A stretch of 64,000 bases of DNA from Pedobacter heparinus DSM 2366 (GTDB lineage Bacteria; Bacteroidota; Bacteroidia; Sphingobacteriales; Sphingobacteriaceae), in contig NC_013061.1 of NCBI RefSeq assembly GCF_000023825.1, positions 3,534,001-3,598,000 on the forward strand, in the 5' to 3' direction. This document shows, one piece after another, positions 47,101 through 55,324 of this stretch. Below the pieces are notes generated by a model, which saw nothing but the letters and a program-made list of their open reading frames with translations, was not told the origin of the DNA and did not search any database. The stretch's first letter is position 1; each line of letters opens with the position of its first letter. A program made the translations under genes and the position numbers.

Positions 47101-47423
47101 TTGTTGTTTTCTTCTTCGAGCACCACTGTAAAGGTACCCTGATTCTGGAAAGCAATGGTTTGTGGCTTCATGCCGATGTAAGCATACACCAGCTCACCCG
47201 CCACTGCCGGTACTTTAATCGAAAACTGGCCATCACTAAGCGTCATGGTAGAAGTTTTGGTTCCCTTTAATAAAATACTGGCCCCGGGTAATGGCTGCTT
47301 GTCGGCTGTAAGTACTTTACCCGTTATGGTCCATTCGCGCTGAACGGTTTGCTGGGCCTTTACTTTCTGGAAAAAAAAGCAAAATACAGCAGCAACAAAT
47401 AAGATATAGTTGTTCAATTTCAT
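44190..47423 (-). CDS. SusC/RagA-family TonB-linked outer-membrane transporter (1077 aa)
   Basis: Imports oligosaccharides through the outer membrane, powered by TonB. Signal peptide (ILFVAAVFCFFFQKVKA), carboxypeptidase-D-like domain (WTITGKVLTADKQPLPGASI), the TonB/plug boundary NEVIVVGYGTQKKENLTGAV, plug with NIRGATSVGQGG and VLIDGVEGN, then the beta barrel ending in a terminal aromatic strand (MKSYSLGLSITF). Normal length, intact. It is paired with the SusD gene just downstream. Confidence 0.97.
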   Translation of the reverse strand: MKLNNYILFVAAVFCFFFQKVKAQQTVQREWTITGKVLTADKQPLPGASILLKGTKTSTMTLSDGQFSIKVPAVAGELVYAYIGMKPQTIAFQNQGTFTVVLEEENNNLNEVIVVGYGTQKKENLTGAVDQVTADVFKNRPITNLAQGLQGAMPNLNLTPADGKPNQSPAFNIRGATSVGQGGSALVLIDGVEGNPALLNPHDIETVSILKDAASASIYGARGAFGVVLITTKKPVKDRTEINYSSNYAIKNPTTVPNFVTDGYQWASMFNEAFSSWNNYASTPQNVNKTLRFSPEYLEELRKRSLDSSLPKTAVDPVTGEYVYYENHNWMDDLYKDHTYSLDQNISVSGSSNKTSFYVTGRYLDQPGLFRYNSDDYKMYNLRAKGSIELYPWLTLGNNIDFSSVQYHTPMNVGEGGGIWRNMVAEGPPMAPMFNPDGTLTHSAAYTVGDYWYGKNGMDYDRRVLRNSTNFATKFFNNTLRIKGDFTFQNTLNNETRVRVPVPYSRVPGVIQYLGTNYNDIREIFRETQYINTNIYGEYEKTFNNKHDFKALAGFNYELSTYKRVGAERNGLIYEDAEDLNLALGQSIAATGGYEQWNISGGFFRFNYAYDKRYLIEINGRYDGSSKFPSNERYAFFPSISAGWRISSEPFWKVNKDLISDFKVRASYGSLGNGNINSYVFQELLTLNTLPRVINGVQPAYTRNPSVIPDGLTWETATTSNIGLDLSMLKNRLSISGDAYIRKTVDMFTPGVEQPAVFGAASPRGNYADMETKGWELSVSWNDHFTLKNKPFNYSVKAVVSDNISTILKYNNPNKRLDDYYEGQRLGEIWGYVTEGFFTSADDIRRSADQSLFSSTATGAWRIGDIKFKDINNDGVIDYGDNTANKPGDRVIIGNDQPRYRFGLSLGADWNNFFVSGFFQGVGKQSWYPSRGANTFWGQYNAPYGHPPASQIGNIWSENNPDAYFPRYTGYLAWAAGGTLREVQTRYLQNIAYVRLKNIQVGYTLPASISSKFRAAKASIYFSGENLFTYSPMHKITKDIDVENTGDSDQDLADSNQGDGFNYPMMKSYSLGLSITF

Positions 47424-47459
47424 TTTAATTCGTTTTGTTAGCGATTTTTATAGCTGTAA

Positions 47460-48662
47460 TTAGAATAGGAACAGGATGTCGTCAATATTGATACGTGGCT
47501 TGTTCTTATTGGTAAATGGTAGGGAAGAGTTCACGATCCTGAACCTTACATTTTCGCCGAACCCTGCATTTACCGGTATGGTGTTCGTTTTAAGTACTGC
47601 CGATTTGATATCTACCTCTATCTGCTCAAGTAAAGTATACGTGTTTCCCCCATCCCTTGAAATTTCAACATTTAAAGTAGTAGGATTAACATTACCTGTT
47701 TCGGCAGCGGCCGGATAAATGCCATGCGAAATTTTCAGACTTTTTACCGCTTTCAGATCAAAAGTCATTGCAAGTATACCTTTCCTGGTATTGTTGTCAA
47801 CCGTACCCTGCAAACGAATGCTTTGCAAGCCGGTTTTCAGATCTGCAGAAGTGTTGGCTGTAATACCTCCATCTACAATCCAGGCCCCTGTTTTGAATGT
47901 TAAGGTTTTCAGGTCATAAACTGAACTGGATGCAGCTTCAAAATCTTCAAGCAATTCTTTCAGACCTACCTGTATATCATCCAGGTTTCTGGGATTGATG
48001 AAGAATTTTTCATCCTGAATTCTCAGAATACCAGTATAGGCTTGCACAAAATCTGGTGCCTGATTGGCGCTGAATGCTGCAGCAGGAAAGATATTGGAAT
48101 ATACGGTACCCACACCATCTTCCAATGTAAATTCTCCTGACAACAATCCAGCATTGCCACCTGAAAGCTCTACCTTTTCCAGTTTTACCAGAACAGGTCC
48201 CCAATAGCGGGCATTGATCAGTAGTGTAGGAAGATTGGTAACTTTAGGGGTTAATGTAACTGTTTTTCCGGTCAGTTTAACCTGAGTACTTTTTAATTTG
48301 GTGATGACAAGCTCCCCTTTGATTATAACTGGGCTTGTACCGGAAAGATCAATCTGGATTTCAGCGCCTAAAGGATATTGATCTGCACCAGATTCCATTT
48401 GCAAAATTACTGCGGCATCTTTTCCTTCTTCCTGTACAATAATTTCCCCATTGCTGATGTTCTTTTGCTGTGCATCGGAAATGACAATCCCTTTAAGGCT
48501 TGTAGTGCCAAAAACCATGTTTTCTTTCAAGATAACCTTGCGCAGTCCTGCGATGGTTTGCGGTTGTGAAAGCACATTTTCCGGAATATTGACTTTATCT
48601 TTGCAAGACCAGAAGCTCACAATAATCAACAGGAAAACACTTAATGTAAATGTTCTTTTCAT
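47460..48662 (-). CDS. DUF5689 lipoprotein (400 aa)
   Basis: Lipoprotein (IIVSFWSC). Residues about 35-235 match the DUF5689 pattern: 'IAGLRKVI ... TTSLKGIVISDAQQKNISNGEIIVQE ... YPLGAEIQIDLSG', an OB-like fold found beside SusC/SusD pairs. The C-terminal 160 residues form a beta-sandwich-like domain (GIYPAAAETGNVNPTTLNVEIS) that may bind carbohydrate. A surface glycan-binding accessory role is inferred from position, 36 bp before susC. Confidence 0.85.
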   Translation of the reverse strand: MKRTFTLSVFLLIIVSFWSCKDKVNIPENVLSQPQTIAGLRKVILKENMVFGTTSLKGIVISDAQQKNISNGEIIVQEEGKDAAVILQMESGADQYPLGAEIQIDLSGTSPVIIKGELVITKLKSTQVKLTGKTVTLTPKVTNLPTLLINARYWGPVLVKLEKVELSGGNAGLLSGEFTLEDGVGTVYSNIFPAAAFSANQAPDFVQAYTGILRIQDEKFFINPRNLDDIQVGLKELLEDFEAASSSVYDLKTLTFKTGAWIVDGGITANTSADLKTGLQSIRLQGTVDNNTRKGILAMTFDLKAVKSLKISHGIYPAAAETGNVNPTTLNVEISRDGGNTYTLLEQIEVDIKSAVLKTNTIPVNAGFGENVRFRIVNSSLPFTNKNKPRINIDDILFLF

Positions 48663-48697
48663 AAATTATTCTGTTTGTTTAGTTTGTTGGATTGTAT

Positions 48698-50875
48698 TTA
48701 TTTCTCGTTTAACATGGTCTTTATGCAACCTTGGGCCAATGTTTTAAATTGGGCAGAACTGTAACTGAGTTTAGAATTGTCCCAAAGGTTTTCCTGTTTC
48801 GACTTATGGATCAAGCCAGTAATAATCCAACTTTGTGTCCAACCGGTCAGCGTACCCCATGGCCCCCATCCTGAATCTGCATTTGATGCCCAGTAATCCC
48901 ATCTTTTATAATCGAAAGCCCTAAACCAGGCACCATCTAAATCTTTATGTGTTGGGCTGTTTACCTGTGCACGTAACATAAAATCCGATATCTGTGCTGT
49001 TGCAGTAGCATATTTTGATTCTCCGGTAGCTGCTGCAGCCTCATTTAAACTAAAAAATGCAAAGTTGAGTGTATATAAAAGATCGGTAACGGAATCTCCA
49101 TTTGTAGAGATTAAAGGAGCTTCTTTAGACCCATATTCTGCATTTGAAGCAATACGTTCATACCTTCCTAAGCCGGTTTTACCTAATTTCTCTGTTATTG
49201 CGCCATTTTTGGTCAGGTCCTGCAACAGTTTATCACAAACAAAACTTAGCCATTCTCTGTGTTGAGCTGTATTTTCAACTCTGACTAACCAGGCTAGGGG
49301 TAGGATCATCCTTGTATATTCCTGCTGGATGCCATTGGTCCACCTCCAGTCAGGATATTTCTTCATGGTAATTGCAATCGCCTCTTTTGCTTTCTTTAGC
49401 AAAGGTTCATACCCCGTTTTATCATAAAACCATAAATAACAAGCCCATAGCCATGCTTCATAATGTGGATGTACATTCACAATCTCCCGGTTACCTAAAG
49501 CTTTCCAGCTTGTCTTTTGCATGGCAGCATCTCTAAACCAGGGTCCCCTGAATCCATTTTTACCTGCTGTCCTGAAATTACCAAGAATACCTTCTACAAT
49601 ATATTTGTCCCAGTTTGCAGATTGCAGGTTTACCGAAGCTCCAATTGCCGCTAGTATGGTTCGCGCATTATCATCACCATAATAAGCATCCGGGTCTGTA
49701 GTTGCCCAGCCAATTAATCCAAATGAAGGACTTGAAGGATCATTTCTTTCACCAGAACGTAAATTTGACACTTTAAATAAATGGTCGAGCAAATTTGCAG
49801 CTGTCTGACTATATTTTTTATTTGATAATGTTTTTGCTGAAGATGATAAAGCATAAGCCACTTCGGCCTGACAATCGGCCCTGAGCCACCAGCGGACAGG
49901 CTGCGAACCATCCGCATTAATAAATGAAGAATGCCCTTCCAGAATACCCAGCTTCCCATCACCTATAGCTGCATTCTTTTCAATTGGTGGATAAACTACT
50001 TTTACACCATCTTTTGAGGTTCTTCTCAAAAAAGTATCCTGCCAGCTTGGATGAATCAGCAAACGCGAATTATAAAACCAATCAGTTCCCCTACGGATGC
50101 CTTTTTTGAGTGCATCTTTAGGTAAAACTGCGGCTGCTGAATAGCTTGGAGCCAAATCTTTGACCCAATTGCGCTCCAGGTTACCTACAGGTAATGCTAT
50201 ACCCATTTCATTCATAATGAAATCCCACACTTTTATCCACGAGACTGCAGGGCCAAAACGTGAAGAAATAGCATCACTTAATTTGGTTGTACCTATAATG
50301 AACTGATCATATTTAAAGAGAAGCGGATAAGTTTTCACATCTGAGATACCAAAATCAGCTTTATCATATCCTGCCACCTTTCCTAACAATACAAAAGGTT
50401 TTGTGGCCTTGGTAACTACATAATAATGATCCGTTAATCCCAGTAAATCTAATGAGTCGAGCCCCTTGATTTTACTGGTATTTACAATGCCACGCTCCAG
50501 TTTAATGTAATTCAGTACTGGACTGAAAGTCATTCCGGGAATTTCCTGTGGGAATTCAATATAAACTTTAAGTTTCTTATCCCGGATGGCCTGCACAGAC
50601 TCCTGACTGATCGCAACACGCTGGCTAGGATATCCCTCAGCAAACAACAATACTGCAGCATTTAACTGCGCCTTTTTAACAGCTTCATCAGCATTTTCAG
50701 AAATCGAAAATTTAAGTTTACTCGCAGAAAGTACTTTAACCATATCATTCTTCTGTGATCCTGCTATATATAAACCACATGTTTTTTCCTGAGCGAAGGA
50801 GAGCGAAACAATAAACAGTAATACCGATACAAATAAAGCTTTTACCATACGTTTCTTTTTTTTGCTAATTAACAT
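48698..50875 (-). CDS. Exported glycosidase/lyase-like protein of unassigned family (725 aa)
   Basis: First gene of the PUL. The signal peptide is preceded by a basic stretch (MLISKKKKR); a second ATG at 50848 gives MVKALFVSVLLFIVSLSFA directly. Residues about 25-235 look like an inactive amidotransferase-like domain (PLLFKYDQFIIGTTKLSDAI). Residues about 250-720 are rich in paired helices with aromatic and acidic loops (GWATTDPDAYYGDDNARTIL, NVHPHYEAWLWACYLWFYDK, WRWTNGIQQEYTRM), as in (alpha/alpha)6-barrel hydrolases and lyases. I could not place it in a known CAZy family. As the only obvious polymer-degrading candidate in the operon, it probably makes the first cut. Confidence 0.7.
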   Translation of the reverse strand: MLISKKKKRMVKALFVSVLLFIVSLSFAQEKTCGLYIAGSQKNDMVKVLSASKLKFSISENADEAVKKAQLNAAVLLFAEGYPSQRVAISQESVQAIRDKKLKVYIEFPQEIPGMTFSPVLNYIKLERGIVNTSKIKGLDSLDLLGLTDHYYVVTKATKPFVLLGKVAGYDKADFGISDVKTYPLLFKYDQFIIGTTKLSDAISSRFGPAVSWIKVWDFIMNEMGIALPVGNLERNWVKDLAPSYSAAAVLPKDALKKGIRRGTDWFYNSRLLIHPSWQDTFLRRTSKDGVKVVYPPIEKNAAIGDGKLGILEGHSSFINADGSQPVRWWLRADCQAEVAYALSSSAKTLSNKKYSQTAANLLDHLFKVSNLRSGERNDPSSPSFGLIGWATTDPDAYYGDDNARTILAAIGASVNLQSANWDKYIVEGILGNFRTAGKNGFRGPWFRDAAMQKTSWKALGNREIVNVHPHYEAWLWACYLWFYDKTGYEPLLKKAKEAIAITMKKYPDWRWTNGIQQEYTRMILPLAWLVRVENTAQHREWLSFVCDKLLQDLTKNGAITEKLGKTGLGRYERIASNAEYGSKEAPLISTNGDSVTDLLYTLNFAFFSLNEAAAATGESKYATATAQISDFMLRAQVNSPTHKDLDGAWFRAFDYKRWDYWASNADSGWGPWGTLTGWTQSWIITGLIHKSKQENLWDNSKLSYSSAQFKTLAQGCIKTMLNEK

Positions 50876-51048
50876 ATATTTTATTTACAATTCAAATCTT
50901 TTTAATATTTTTTATTAAATAGCTATAATATTAATGATTTTATTACAATCAATAAGAAACTAAAACCCTATTGGCACTTGAATTATAGTAAATAAGGTAA
51001 ATTTTAATACCTTTATAAAAAAAAATAAAATCTTCATAAACCATATCT

Positions 51049-51056
51049 TATTTTTG
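51049..51056 (+). promoter_or_regulatory. -7 box of the first ROK gene
   Basis: TATTTTTG, a full TANNTTTG match, 16 nt before the ATG at 51073. It lies in the 197-bp, very AT-rich divergent region that must also hold the PUL promoter; no clear leftward promoter was found there. Confidence 0.5.
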
Positions 51057-51072
51057 ACCGATAATACCCTGT

Positions 51073-52290
51073 ATGATAACAACTTTTGAAGCACAAAATG
51101 AACAGTTAAGCGGAATGGCTTATAAAAACATTAGCGTCAAAAAAATAATAATTTCTTACCTGGCAGAAAAGGGACACGCAACAATAGCTGATCTGTGTAG
51201 AGAAATGAATCTGAGCATCCCTAAAGTAACCACATCGGTTACCATGCTGATTACTGAAGGAGTAGTAAAGGATTTTGGTAAAGTGGGCTCTACCGGGGGC
51301 CGAAGGCCAAACATATATGGCTTGGTACCCGATTCGGGATTCTTTCTTGGCGTAGACGTTAAACATCAGCACATCAATATCGGTCTGATCGACCTGCAGA
51401 AAGTAATCATTAAAATAACCAAATATATACCTTACCAGCTCATTAATAATAAAGATGCGCTTTATGAACTTTGCCGACTGATCAAAGAATTCATTTACAA
51501 TACCTCGATTCCAAAGTACAAAATATTAGGACTTGGAATTAATCTTTCTGGACGAATCAATCATGAAACGGGATACAGTTATAACTTTTTTAATTTTTAC
51601 GAAGACCCCCTAAGCACAATTCTTGAAAAAGAACTTGGAATTAAAACAATGGTTGAAAATGACTCAAGAGCCATGGCCTATGGCGAATTTAGCGCCGGAG
51701 TAGTAAAAGAAGAAGAAGATGTATTGTTCTTGAACCTTGATTATGGGATAGGCATGGGCATCATGCTGAATAAAAAATTGTATTATGGAAAATCCGGCTT
51801 TGCCGGTGAATTGGGACATGTTCCTTTACTTAACAACGAGATCATTTGTCAATGTGGAAAAAAAGGCTGTCTGGAAACAGAAGCCTCTGGCCAGGGATTG
51901 ATCAGAATGTTTAAGACAAGAGTAGAAGCCGGTTCCACAACAACCATCGACAAGAACAAACTAGGCCAGCTACAGGTGCAGGATATTATCAGGGCAGCAA
52001 ACAATGATGATGTACTTTCTATAGAGCTACTGGCCAAAATGGGTGAAATACTTGGCAGAGGGATAGCCATGTTAATCAATATCTTTAACCCGGAACTTAT
52101 TGTATTAGGCGGATTATTGGCAGAGACCGGAGAATATATCCAATTGCCCATCAAAAGTGCGGTAAACAAATATTCTTTAAGTCTCATGAACAATGATACC
52201 AAACTAAAATTATCTAAATTGGGTGAAGAAGCTGGTGTGATAGGCAGCTGTCTGCTGATCAGAAATAAATTACTGGAACATTCATCCTAA
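51073..52290 (+). CDS. ROK-family transcriptional regulator (405 aa), paralogue A
   Basis: N-terminal winged helix-turn-helix (about 25-85; HATIADLCREMNLSIPKVTT, then a wing at GSTGGRRPNIYGL) joined to a ROK sugar-kinase-like domain. The putative catalytic Asp of the ROK fold is kept in MVENDSRAMAYGEF, the sugar-contact motif is GFAGELGHVP, and the zinc site CQCGKKGCLE is intact. NagC/Mlc-type proteins of this layout repress sugar genes until a sugar or sugar phosphate binds. Divergent from the PUL operon, so it is the likely regulator; N-acetylhexosamine or a derivative as ligand is inferred from the epimerase. Confidence 0.92.
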   Translation: MITTFEAQNEQLSGMAYKNISVKKIIISYLAEKGHATIADLCREMNLSIPKVTTSVTMLITEGVVKDFGKVGSTGGRRPNIYGLVPDSGFFLGVDVKHQHINIGLIDLQKVIIKITKYIPYQLINNKDALYELCRLIKEFIYNTSIPKYKILGLGINLSGRINHETGYSYNFFNFYEDPLSTILEKELGIKTMVENDSRAMAYGEFSAGVVKEEEDVLFLNLDYGIGMGIMLNKKLYYGKSGFAGELGHVPLLNNEIICQCGKKGCLETEASGQGLIRMFKTRVEAGSTTTIDKNKLGQLQVQDIIRAANNDDVLSIELLAKMGEILGRGIAMLINIFNPELIVLGGLLAETGEYIQLPIKSAVNKYSLSLMNNDTKLKLSKLGEEAGVIGSCLLIRNKLLEHSS

Positions 52291-52401
52291 TCCAAAGCTG
52301 GATCGGAACAAAATGATTCTGTATATTATAAATAAATAAGCTTTATTTGCAAGATAATACAAATATATACTAAGAAATTTTAAAGACGATTTGCAATAAA
52401 A

Positions 52402-53628
52402 ATGGGAAAAACCTTTTTCGAAGAACTCAACAGCGAAAATGTAACTGGTGTAGCCTATAAGAATGTCAGTCTGAAAAAATATGTAATCAGCTATTTTGCC
52501 AATATAGGCAATGCAACTATTGCAGACCTTTGTAAAGAACTGAACCTGAGCGCACCTAAGATCACCAACCTCTTGAGCGACCTTATCGCAGACGGCCTGA
52601 TAAAGGATTACGGCAAAGTTGAGTCTACAGGGGGCCGCAAACCCAACTTATATGGCTTGGTGCCTGACTCTGCCTTTTTTATTGGCGTGGATATTAAACA
52701 GAACCATATCAATATCGGGCTGTCAAATCTTCAAAAAAACCTGATTAGAATAACTGAAAAAATCCCTTATCATCTTGATAACAATAAAGAGTCGCTGGAA
52801 GCCTTATGTAAACTGATAAACGACTTTATCGGTGAGCTCACCATCCCTAAAGAGAAACTACTTGGACTTGGTATAAACCTTTCCGGCAGAATCAATTATG
52901 CAACAGGATATAGCTACAGTTTCTTTTATTTTAATGAAGAGCCCTTGAGCAAAATCATTGAGTCAAAAATTGGCATCCGTGTTTTCCTGGAGAACGACTC
53001 AAAATCCATGGCTTACGGAGAGTTTTCGGCAGGAGTTGTTGAGGCAGAAAAAAATGTACTGTTCCTTAACCTGGATCATGGTATTGGTTTAGGTATATTG
53101 GTAAACGGACAACTGTACTATGGCAAATCGGGCTACTCAGGTGAATTTGGACACATTCCAATGTTTGACAACGAAATCATCTGCCGCTGTGGTAAAAAAG
53201 GCTGCCTGGAAACCGAAGCATCAGGATGGGCATTAACGAGAATGTTTAAAGAACGCCTATCTGAGGGCTCCTCTTCTATCTTGTCTCAAAATAATACCGA
53301 TACCGAAGATTTAAAAATGGAAGACATCATTAATGCAGCCATTCATGATGATGTGCTGGCAATAGAACTGATCGCGAAGATTGGAGATAATCTAGGTCGT
53401 GGTATTGCCTTGCTGATCAACCTGTTTAATCCTGAACTGGTCATTTTAGGGGGAAGCCTTGCGGCTACAGAAGAATACATCAGACTGCCAATCAAAAGTG
53501 CGATCAACAAGTATTCGTTAAGCCTGGTAAACCAGGATACAAATTTAAAAATGTCGAAATTAGGTGAAAGAGCCGGGATTATTGGGGCATGTTTACTGGT
53601 ACGCAACCGTCTGCTGTCACTCAGTTAG
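52402..53628 (+). CDS. ROK-family transcriptional regulator (408 aa), paralogue B
   Basis: A tandem paralogue of the preceding gene, 111 bp downstream on the same strand and similar along its whole length (AYKNVSLKKYVISYFANIGN; GVDIKQNHINIGLSNLQKN). The ROK features are kept: FLENDSKSMAYGEF, GYSGEFGHIP and zinc site CRCGKKGCLE. The likely recognition-helix region differs (SAPKITNLLSDL here, SIPKVTTSVTML in paralogue A), so the two may read different operators or one operator with different strength. It converges on the YeeE/YedE genes. Confidence 0.92.
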   Translation: MGKTFFEELNSENVTGVAYKNVSLKKYVISYFANIGNATIADLCKELNLSAPKITNLLSDLIADGLIKDYGKVESTGGRKPNLYGLVPDSAFFIGVDIKQNHINIGLSNLQKNLIRITEKIPYHLDNNKESLEALCKLINDFIGELTIPKEKLLGLGINLSGRINYATGYSYSFFYFNEEPLSKIIESKIGIRVFLENDSKSMAYGEFSAGVVEAEKNVLFLNLDHGIGLGILVNGQLYYGKSGYSGEFGHIPMFDNEIICRCGKKGCLETEASGWALTRMFKERLSEGSSSILSQNNTDTEDLKMEDIINAAIHDDVLAIELIAKIGDNLGRGIALLINLFNPELVILGGSLAATEEYIRLPIKSAINKYSLSLVNQDTNLKMSKLGERAGIIGACLLVRNRLLSLS

Positions 53629-53668
53629 AAAGTAACCCTATATCTTTGTTTTACCTGACCATTAAACA

Positions 53669-54085
53669 CTAATGTGGTAGTTTATTTTTAATGACACCGT
53701 AAAGATACGTACCTGCCAGTGCACCTATAATTACCACAATCATAGCCAGGTAACCATAGCCCAGGTTAACAAACATTGGGCCCGGACAGGCGCCGGTTAA
53801 GGCCCAGCCCAATCCAAAAATGACACCACCAATGATATAACGAAGGTAAGGTGCTTGTTTATCCTTAAAAACAAGGGGTAAGCCTTCGGTATCTTTAAGT
53901 TTAAACCGCTTGATGAGCCATACGCTTATTGTACCAAGAACTACCGCAGTACCTATAATTCCATACATATGGAAGGACTGAAACCTGAACATTTCCTGAA
54001 TACGGTACCAGGATACGGCTTCAGACTTACTCATCACAATACCGAAAAGTATTCCTGCTAAAATAAATTTTACGGATTTCATCAT
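53669..54085 (-). CDS. YeeE/YedE-type transporter subunit, DUF6691-like (138 aa)
   Basis: A small inner-membrane protein with four predicted helices and the family motif ALTGACPGPMFVNLGYG, which carries the Cys used in moving thiosulfate-like sulfur across the membrane. It pairs with the 187-residue gene that ends 1 bp before it. Such split pairs are common in Bacteroidota. Confidence 0.9.
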   Translation of the reverse strand: MMKSVKFILAGILFGIVMSKSEAVSWYRIQEMFRFQSFHMYGIIGTAVVLGTISVWLIKRFKLKDTEGLPLVFKDKQAPYLRYIIGGVIFGLGWALTGACPGPMFVNLGYGYLAMIVVIIGALAGTYLYGVIKNKLPH

Positions 54086-54086
54086 T

Positions 54087-54650
54087 TTAAAATATGAAGG
54101 GCATAATCAACCATGTCATCACTAAGCCGCCAATAAAAAATCCCACTACAGCAAGCAAGGATGGCAATTGAAGATTTGAAAGACCAGAAATGGCATGTCC
54201 CGATGTACAACCACCTGCATACCTCGATCCAAAGCCAACCAGTCCGCCACCTATAACCAGCAGAAAAAGCACCTTTGGATTACCCATTGCCTGTAAAGAG
54301 AACAATTCATCAGGATTTATCCCCCCGTTAAAACCAATTCCCAGGGCATTAAGATCTGTTACAGTTGCTGCAGATAAATCAAGCCCGGCAGGACTGCTGA
54401 GCAATGTTGAAGAAATCCATCCGCCTATGATGGCGCCTATCAGAAAAAGCAGGTTCCAGCGCTGGGCCTTCCAGTCAAAATTAAAAAAACCAGTTCTTTT
54501 ACCCGCACCTGCCATGCTGCAAATGGTGCGGAGATTGGAAGAAAAACCAAACGATTTGCCCCAAAAAATTAACATCAGCATAATGGCTACGATCATTATA
54601 CCGGAAAAATACCAGGACCAGGGCTGTTTAATTAGTTCTATCATATCCAT
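54087..54650 (-). CDS. YeeE/YedE-family sulfur (thiosulfate) transporter (187 aa)
   Basis: Inner-membrane protein with about five helices and the signature RYAGGCTSGHAISGLS, whose Cys relays thiosulfate in YeeE-type channels. It forms one functional unit with the following gene (split form of the longer single-chain YeeE). It lies 8 bp after the RRM protein gene, so the three genes are probably one operon. The true substrate (thiosulfate or another sulfur species) is inferred from the family. Confidence 0.9.
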   Translation of the reverse strand: MDMIELIKQPWSWYFSGIMIVAIMLMLIFWGKSFGFSSNLRTICSMAGAGKRTGFFNFDWKAQRWNLLFLIGAIIGGWISSTLLSSPAGLDLSAATVTDLNALGIGFNGGINPDELFSLQAMGNPKVLFLLVIGGGLVGFGSRYAGGCTSGHAISGLSNLQLPSLLAVVGFFIGGLVMTWLIMPFIF

Positions 54651-54658
54651 ATTCCAGA

Positions 54659-54961
54659 TCAGATTCTTGGTCTTTTCTTTTGATAAGTATGATTGGTTTT
54701 TATTTTAGGCGGAGGGGCAACTTCCTCCGAAATTTTAATATTCAATACCTGACCCTGATATTCTTCTCCATTTAACAAAGCAACTGCTTTCTCGGCTTCA
54801 GCCTGACTGGTCATTTCTAAAAAAGCATATCCTTTACACCGTTTAGTTATTTTATCGCGTACAACTTTAATGGTGTTTACCTGGGCGCGAAGACTTATAA
54901 ACATAACCAGATCCAATTCAGAAACGTCCGGCCTAAGCCCCCCAACAAAGATTTTAACCAT
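54659..54961 (-). CDS. RRM-domain RNA-binding protein (100 aa)
   Basis: A single RNA recognition motif: RNP2 is KIFVGGLRP at the N-terminus, RNP1 is KRCKGYAFLEM near residue 45, and the C-terminal strand is GQVLNIKIS. A basic tail (KIKTNHTYQKKRPRI) follows. Small RRM proteins of this type occur in Bacteroidota and cyanobacteria; in Bacteroides they have been linked to global control of transcripts (recalled). It is upstream in an operon-like run with the YeeE/YedE genes. Confidence 0.93.
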   Translation of the reverse strand: MVKIFVGGLRPDVSELDLVMFISLRAQVNTIKVVRDKITKRCKGYAFLEMTSQAEAEKAVALLNGEEYQGQVLNIKISEEVAPPPKIKTNHTYQKKRPRI

Positions 54962-55245
54962 AATATGAAATAATATTTCCCGTGTAAAAATAGAAAATAT
55001 ATTGATATTGAGTGCATCGCCCCCTCAAACCACTCAAACAATTTTATCCCTTCCAGTTTCATATAGCTGTAATGGAGAGGAGAAATTGAGGTTTACATGT
55101 CTACTCCATATCAAGTACATGCTTTTACGCAAAAAGGTGGATTTGATATGGATATCACAGTGATAAATAATGTTCCAGACACTAAAGATAGATGGATAAA
55201 TCTGATAGAAAATGGCGGGTGCAGATATAAAAGGTGCAGATATAA
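54962..55245. other. Non-coding stretch with a tandem 15-bp repeat
   Basis: No supported gene. A tandem repeat GTGCAGATATAAAAG / GTGCAGATATAAAAA starts at about 55220, just before the terminator at 55246. The rest is AT-rich and unassigned; the RRM gene promoter should lie near its left end. Confidence 0.6.
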
Positions 55246-55287
55246 AAAAAGGCGGGGCGTTCAAAAAATATGAACACCCGCCTTTTT
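55246..55287. terminator. Bidirectional intrinsic terminator
   Basis: Stem AAAAAGGCGGG / CCCGCCTTTTT with an inner GTTC/GAAC pairing and an AT-rich loop; T runs follow on both strands. It lies 37 bp after the stop of the 378-residue lipoprotein gene (-). Confidence 0.88.
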
Positions 55288-55324
55288 ATTGAAATACTAA
55301 TTTTCTGCCGGCACAAAGCCGATA

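Noticed and set aside
55034..55264. Leftward 76-codon frame between the RRM gene and the lipoprotein gene
   Set aside because: It starts inside the terminator hairpin, has no signal peptide or recognisable domain, and includes the 15-bp tandem repeat; not supported as a gene.
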